From contig JAJDDU010000148.1 in NCBI GenBank assembly GCA_029260155.1, forward strand, positions 1 to 15,940: DNA of 15,940 nucleotides, in the 5' to 3' direction. Position numbers and translations under genes: made by a program. The notes under the pieces are model-generated. The model saw only the letters and a program-made list of their open reading frames with translations, made no database searches and was not told where the DNA came from. Source of the stretch: Phycisphaerae bacterium. GTDB taxonomy: Bacteria; Planctomycetota; Phycisphaerae; UBA1845. How positions within the stretch are numbered: position 1 is the first letter of the stretch; every line of letters starts with the position of its first letter. Positions 11,595 to 15,940 of this stretch are shown piece after piece.

Positions 11595-14189
11595 ATGCCG
11601 GATGCGCCCGAAGCGCCCAGCGAGAGGATCTTACCGCTCGCCATCGTCGATGAGATGCAGGAGTCGTATCTGACGTACGCGATGAGTGTCATCACCTCGC
11701 GTGCCCTGCCCGACGCCCGCGATGGCCTGAAGCCGTCGCAGCGGCGCATCCTCATCGCCATGAACGACCTCAATCTCGGACCGCGATCGCAACATCGTAA
11801 GTGCGCCAAGATCGCCGGTGACACCTCCGGAAACTACCACCCGCATGGCGAGCAGGTCATCTACCCGACGCTGGTGCGAATGGCCCAGCCTTGGAACCTG
11901 CGATACATGCTGGTCGAGGGTCAGGGGAATTTCGGCTCGGTCGACGGCGATCCGCCCGCGGCCATGCGATACACCGAGGCCCGTCTGCGCGCCCACGCAA
12001 CCGAAATGCTCGGCGACCTCGAGTACGACACCGTTGACTACATGCCGAACTACGACGCAACACGCACAGAGCCCAGCGTCCTACCCGGCAAGTTCCCCAG
12101 CCTGCTGGTGAACGGATCGACCGGCATCGCCGTCGGAATGGCCACCAATCTCGTGCCCCACAACCTGCGCGAAATCTGCGACGCGATCATGCTGGTGATC
12201 GACAAGCCCGATTGCACGCTCGAGGACCTGCTTCAGGTAGTGCCAGGCCCCGACTTCCCAACGTACGGCGAAATCTGCGGACGCCGCGGAATCGTCGAAG
12301 CCTACCGCACCGGTCGCGGCGCGCTGACCATGCGCGGCAAGCTCTCAGTCATTGAGGGACGCGCCGGCAAGAAGACCATCGTCATCACCGAGATTCCCTA
12401 CCAAGTGATGCGCAACACGATCACAGAGAAGATCGCAGCCGCCGTTAAGGCTGGGACCATCCGCGACGTGTCCGCCGTCAACGACTCGTCGGACCGCAAC
12501 AACCCCATCCGCATCGAGATCGATCTCAAACGCGATGCCAACGAAGATGTGGTCATCAACCAACTGTATCGATTCACCCCGCTGCAAACCAATATCTCGA
12601 TTATCAACACGGCACTCGTCGCCGGGCAGCCACGCCTGCTGCCGCTCAAGTCCATGATCGAGATCTACATCGACCACCGCAGGGTCGTCATCCGGCGGCG
12701 GACGGAGTTCTTGCTCACCCGCGCGAAACAACGAGCCCACATACTCGAAGCCCTGATCCTGGCCATCGGCGACATCGACGCCATCATCGAACTCATCAAG
12801 AAATCTGTCTCGCCCGACGACGCCAAGCAGCGACTGATGGCGCGAGAACTTCACCTGGTGGAGTCCGCCACATTACGCACGCTGCTGCCGGAGAAGTTCA
12901 CCAGCCGGTACACCATTTCGGAAGGGAAACCCGGCCATCACCTGTCCAGTGTGCAGGCAGCCGCCATCCTCTCGATGCAGTTGCAGAGATTGACCGGGCT
13001 GGAGATCGAGAAGCTTGCCAGAGACTACGGCAAACTCGTCGAGGAGATCTCAGGGTACGAGCTGATTCTCTCCGACGAACGCCACATCCTAAACATCATC
13101 CGCGAAGACACGCAGGAGATGAGGGAAAAGTACGGCGACAAACGACGCACGCAGTTTGCAGAGGCCATCGGTGATTTTTGCATCGAGGAACTCATCCCCG
13201 ACGAACAGGTCGTCGTCACCCTGTCTCACGCCGGCTACATCAAGCGCACCGACATCGACACCTACCGAACACAAGGACGCGGCGGACGCGGCATCCGTGG
13301 CGGCGATGCCCGCGAGGGTGATTTCCTCCAACACCTCTTCGTAGCCAACACCCATGACTACGTCCTCGTGTTCACCGACAGAGGCAGGGTCTATTGGCGT
13401 CGCGTATTCGACCTGCCATCGATGTCGCGTACGTCACGCGGACGGTCGCTTGCCAACTTGGTCACCATGCTCCCCAACGAGACGTACCGCTCCATTTTGC
13501 CTGTTCGCGAGTTCGAGGAGTCGTTCGTGCTCTTCGCGACCAGCAAGGGCACCATCAAGAAGACGCCTATGGTCGCATACAGCAGGCCTCGATCGACCGG
13601 AATTATCGCCATCAGCCTCGACGACGATGATTCGCTAATCGACGTCGGTGTTACCGGCGGCGAGCACGAGGTCGTGCTCGGTTCGCGACTGGGGATGGCC
13701 GCCCGATTCAAAGAGACCGACGTCCGCGCCATGGGTAGATCCGCACGCGGCGTGCGCGGCATGAGCCTCGCCGCCGACGATGTCGTCGTCGACATGGTGC
13801 CCGTCCTCAAAGGCGACAGCTTGCTGACCGTCTGCGAAAACGGCTACGGAAAACGCACGCCGATCGAGGACTACCGGCTGACCAAACGCGGCAGCAAGGG
13901 CGTCATCAATATCAAGACCAACGAGCGTAATGGCCCGGTGGTGGCTGTGCGGGCTGTCCAGGATGGCGATGAGCTGATGATCTTCACCGCGGGCGGGATC
14001 ATGCTCCGCACCGACCTTTCCGCCGTTCGCGCCATCGGCCGAAACACGCAAGGCGTGCGGCTTATCCGACTGGATTCCGGCGACAAGGTCGTCGCGGTTG
14101 CCAAAATCGCTCGCGACGAGTCGGACGGAAACGGCGATGAGAAGCAGGAAGACAACCCAGCCTCGCCGGAGTCGGATGGAGCGAAATAG
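11595..14189 (+). CDS. gyrA: DNA gyrase subunit A
   Basis: An 864-residue type IIA topoisomerase subunit that cuts and rejoins DNA in the A2B2 gyrase complex to introduce negative supercoils. Catalytic Tyr126 lies in AAMRYTEARL with Arg125 before it (E. coli Arg121/Tyr122). The winged-helix, tower and coiled-coil parts fill residues 1 to about 530. The C-terminal DNA-wrapping beta-pinwheel follows and begins with a GyrA box, QGRGGRG (560-566), which favours gyrase over topoisomerase IV. The tail is acidic (about 840-864). The ATG at 11595 has AAGGAG 8 bases upstream. The quinolone-determining segment reads HPHGEQVIYP (82-91), so E. coli Ser83 and Asp87 are replaced by Gln87 and Pro91. gyrB is not adjacent. 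A second GyrA/ParC-like paralogue elsewhere in the genome cannot be excluded. Confidence 0.95.
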   Translation: MPDAPEAPSERILPLAIVDEMQESYLTYAMSVITSRALPDARDGLKPSQRRILIAMNDLNLGPRSQHRKCAKIAGDTSGNYHPHGEQVIYPTLVRMAQPWNLRYMLVEGQGNFGSVDGDPPAAMRYTEARLRAHATEMLGDLEYDTVDYMPNYDATRTEPSVLPGKFPSLLVNGSTGIAVGMATNLVPHNLREICDAIMLVIDKPDCTLEDLLQVVPGPDFPTYGEICGRRGIVEAYRTGRGALTMRGKLSVIEGRAGKKTIVITEIPYQVMRNTITEKIAAAVKAGTIRDVSAVNDSSDRNNPIRIEIDLKRDANEDVVINQLYRFTPLQTNISIINTALVAGQPRLLPLKSMIEIYIDHRRVVIRRRTEFLLTRAKQRAHILEALILAIGDIDAIIELIKKSVSPDDAKQRLMARELHLVESATLRTLLPEKFTSRYTISEGKPGHHLSSVQAAAILSMQLQRLTGLEIEKLARDYGKLVEEISGYELILSDERHILNIIREDTQEMREKYGDKRRTQFAEAIGDFCIEELIPDEQVVVTLSHAGYIKRTDIDTYRTQGRGGRGIRGGDAREGDFLQHLFVANTHDYVLVFTDRGRVYWRRVFDLPSMSRTSRGRSLANLVTMLPNETYRSILPVREFEESFVLFATSKGTIKKTPMVAYSRPRSTGIIAISLDDDDSLIDVGVTGGEHEVVLGSRLGMAARFKETDVRAMGRSARGVRGMSLAADDVVVDMVPVLKGDSLLTVCENGYGKRTPIEDYRLTKRGSKGVINIKTNERNGPVVAVRAVQDGDELMIFTAGGIMLRTDLSAVRAIGRNTQGVRLIRLDSGDKVVAVAKIARDESDGNGDEKQEDNPASPESDGAK

Positions 14190-14232
14190 GACAACTCCAC
14201 CGCAGATTGCGAGCACCGCCGCACCCGGCGCC

Positions 14233-14267
14233 GCACCGGTAAGCCCTGGTGCAAAGGGCCAGCCCTT
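14233..14267 (+). terminator. Tandem small hairpins after gyrA, weak terminator candidate
   Basis: GCACC-10-GGTGC (14233-14252) and AAGGG-CCAG-CCCTT (14254-14267) lie 43 bases after the gyrA stop. There is no T run, so a role in termination is uncertain. The second overlaps the -35 box proposed for the next gene. Confidence 0.25.
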
Positions 14268-14295
14268 GAAATCAGACGCTCCGTTTGACTAAGAT
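14266..14295 (+). promoter_or_regulatory. Candidate promoter for the terminal Cys-repeat protein gene
   Basis: TTGAAA (14266-14271), 18-base spacer, TAAGAT (14290-14295), about 57 bases before the next ATG. The -35 matches five of six consensus positions and the -10 four. Confidence 0.4.
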
Positions 14296-14352
14296 GGAAT
14301 CCCCCCTGCCGCAGCGCAGATGGATCTTCATGGGCAGTCGAGGAGCACTCGA

Positions 14353-15940
14353 ATGATGACCGACACGCGTCCGCAGAAACCCGTGATCGCCACGGCCGCC
14401 GTGATCGTCTTGGCTGCAATAATGCCGGCGCCCGCGAGCGGTCAATCCCGGCACGTCAAGAACCCGATATCAGCCGATCGCGCCGCCGACGTCGAAGGGC
14501 CCGGAGGCGCGGACATCGTCATCGGGGAATTGAATGCGTTCTCGCAGTTCGGGCGGTCCGGGGACATCGTCGGTTGCGCCCTGGATTCACCGGTGTGCAA
14601 CGCCGGACCCGATCCGCTGGACTGGTTCGGAAACCCCGACCCACGACACCCGTTCATGATCTTCAATATGTACCGCGGCATGGGCGGCCGGTTCGAGCAG
14701 ATCGGGCAGTCGTGGGTCAAACATGGGTTCGCTTCCGCACAGGCCAACGCCTGCGGTCTCGGTTGCACACCGTGGCCTGACTCCACCCGGACGGGCGTCG
14801 GATGCTCGGACACCTACAGCGTAGGCTTGAACGCGATGCAGACAGGCTTAGGTCCGCGAAGCGAAATCAACCCCTGGACCGGGTCATTCACGTACGCCGG
14901 ATCGCACTTCGCGACACAAGGCGGAAGTCACGACGCCATCCAACATCGTCTGCAGATTCACGACGCGGATTTGGACCCCGCATTGAACGTCGGCGCAAGC
15001 TACTTCTGCGAGTTATACGTCGTGGCGCACGACGATACTGACCACATGAACAGCGTGGCGTGGGAACCGGTCGTGGTGTCCGGTCAACCCGGCGGCACGT
15101 GGACGTTGGACATCAGCGGAGCGAACACGCAGTCGGGTGCGGCGATCGAAGCATGGACGGGTGCGACGTCGACGGTGATTCCGCAACAGCCGATGGCCGA
15201 CGGTCGGTGCATTCTGAGCGCCGTAGTCACGGACAATGGTGACGGAACGTGGCACTACGAGTACGCGCTCTACAACCACGACATGGACCGTAAAGTCGCG
15301 TCGCTCAGCCTTCCCCTTCCGTCGGGCACGACCGTGACGAACACAGGGTTCCACGCCGTCGCGTCGCACGACGAGCCGGAGTATTCCAACGACGCATGGG
15401 CGTTGCAGCTTGACGGCACGTCAATCGCCTGGTCGACCACGGACAACCCGTTGCGATGGGGCACTTTGTACAACTTTCGTTTCGACGCCGATGCCGAGCC
15501 CGGCGACGTGTCCGTGACGCTCGGGATGTTCGAGGCGGGCACGCCGACGGCGCTGGCGGGCACGACTGTCGGTCCAGCCGGTCCGCCGCCGGTATGCGAT
15601 GACGGCGAGGTGACCGGAAGCGAGCATTGCGAGCCGCCGAGTGTAAACGGGTGTGGTCCGGATTGCCTGTGGTTGTGCGGTGACGGCATCGCGCATCCGC
15701 CCGAAGAGCCGTGCGACGACACGGGCGAGTCCGCCGATTGTGACGCTGATTGCACGCCGGTCGAATGCGGAGATGCGGTACTCAATCTCACCGCCGGCGA
15801 GACGTGTGATGACGGCGGTGAGTCATCCACGTGCGACGACGATTGCACCGCCGTTGCCTGCGGCGACGGAAACGTCAATGAGTCGGCGGGCGAAGCCTGT
15901 GATCCGCCGGACAACCTCCACTGCGATGCGTCCTGTGAGT
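14353..15940 (+). CDS. Large secreted protein with Myxococcus-type Cys-rich repeats, C-terminus beyond the window
   Basis: An open frame of at least 529 codons that is still open at the last base. The ATG at 14353 has AGGAG 7 bases upstream (a second ATG follows directly). A signal peptide occupies the first 30 or so residues (hydrophobic VIATAAVIVLAAIMPAPASG). A roughly 380-residue region I cannot assign follows, including IVIGELNAFSQFGRSGDIVG and two beta-rich blocks. From residue 415 there are Cys-rich repeats of 27-31 residues, starting at 415, 442, 472 and 503, of the form CGDG-x-x-N-x(4-5)-GE-x-CDDG-x-x-S-x-x-CD-x-DCT. These match the Myxococcus cysteine-rich/DUF4215 repeat family, found in surface proteins and probably stiffened by disulfides. 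The end may carry a sorting signal like its neighbours, but this is not visible. Confidence 0.85.
   Translation, partial: MMTDTRPQKPVIATAAVIVLAAIMPAPASGQSRHVKNPISADRAADVEGPGGADIVIGELNAFSQFGRSGDIVGCALDSPVCNAGPDPLDWFGNPDPRHPFMIFNMYRGMGGRFEQIGQSWVKHGFASAQANACGLGCTPWPDSTRTGVGCSDTYSVGLNAMQTGLGPRSEINPWTGSFTYAGSHFATQGGSHDAIQHRLQIHDADLDPALNVGASYFCELYVVAHDDTDHMNSVAWEPVVVSGQPGGTWTLDISGANTQSGAAIEAWTGATSTVIPQQPMADGRCILSAVVTDNGDGTWHYEYALYNHDMDRKVASLSLPLPSGTTVTNTGFHAVASHDEPEYSNDAWALQLDGTSIAWSTTDNPLRWGTLYNFRFDADAEPGDVSVTLGMFEAGTPTALAGTTVGPAGPPPVCDDGEVTGSEHCEPPSVNGCGPDCLWLCGDGIAHPPEEPCDDTGESADCDADCTPVECGDAVLNLTAGETCDDGGESSTCDDDCTAVACGDGNVNESAGEACDPPDNLHCDASCE

Overview
The window is GC-rich bacterial DNA that most resembles a planctomycete, probably of the Phycisphaerae type. 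The pointers are a DUF1571 protein, secreted proteins carrying IPTL-CTERM and PEP-CTERM sorting tails, dockerin-like and Cys-rich repeats, a PPi-type phosphofructokinase and a palindrome of a kind common in planctomycete and verrucomicrobial genomes. The lineage is inferred from gene content; no marker gene phylogeny was possible. Genes are densely packed, and most have a recognisable GGAG/AGGAG ribosome binding site.

Left part, minus strand (1-4827). A PPi-dependent 6-phosphofructokinase, a FluC/CrcB fluoride channel and the first 18 codons of a DUF190 protein run head to tail and look like one operon. Upstream lie a one-helix small membrane protein, a selenocysteine tRNA (anticodon UCA, long variable arm), an Hsp20 small heat shock protein and a GH3-family acyl-acid-amido synthetase homologue. 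The tRNA has an imperfect D arm whose 3' strand is identical to its T-arm region over 12 nt.

Middle, plus strand (5267-9219). Two predicted lipoproteins (DUF1571, and an unknown coiled-coil protein) end in a clear Rho-independent terminator at 7749-7781. A compact operon follows, with overlapping stop and start codons: ECF sigma factor, zinc-finger anti-sigma factor with two membrane helices, and a YbjQ/UPF0145 protein. This looks like a small membrane-stress regulon.

Right part (9220-15940). A short stretch on the minus strand resembles the C-terminal end of an IS4-type transposase. It is followed by two divergent secreted proteins: a Cys-rich, dockerin-containing IPTL-CTERM protein (minus) and a PEP-CTERM protein (plus). 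Next comes gyrA, whose quinolone-determining residues are both substituted. The window ends inside a large secreted protein with Cys-rich repeats of the Myxococcus/DUF4215 kind, still open at the last base. The 129-bp exact direct repeat inside the IPTL-CTERM gene is the largest repeat I saw. No CRISPR array, rRNA, phage module or intact mobile element was seen.
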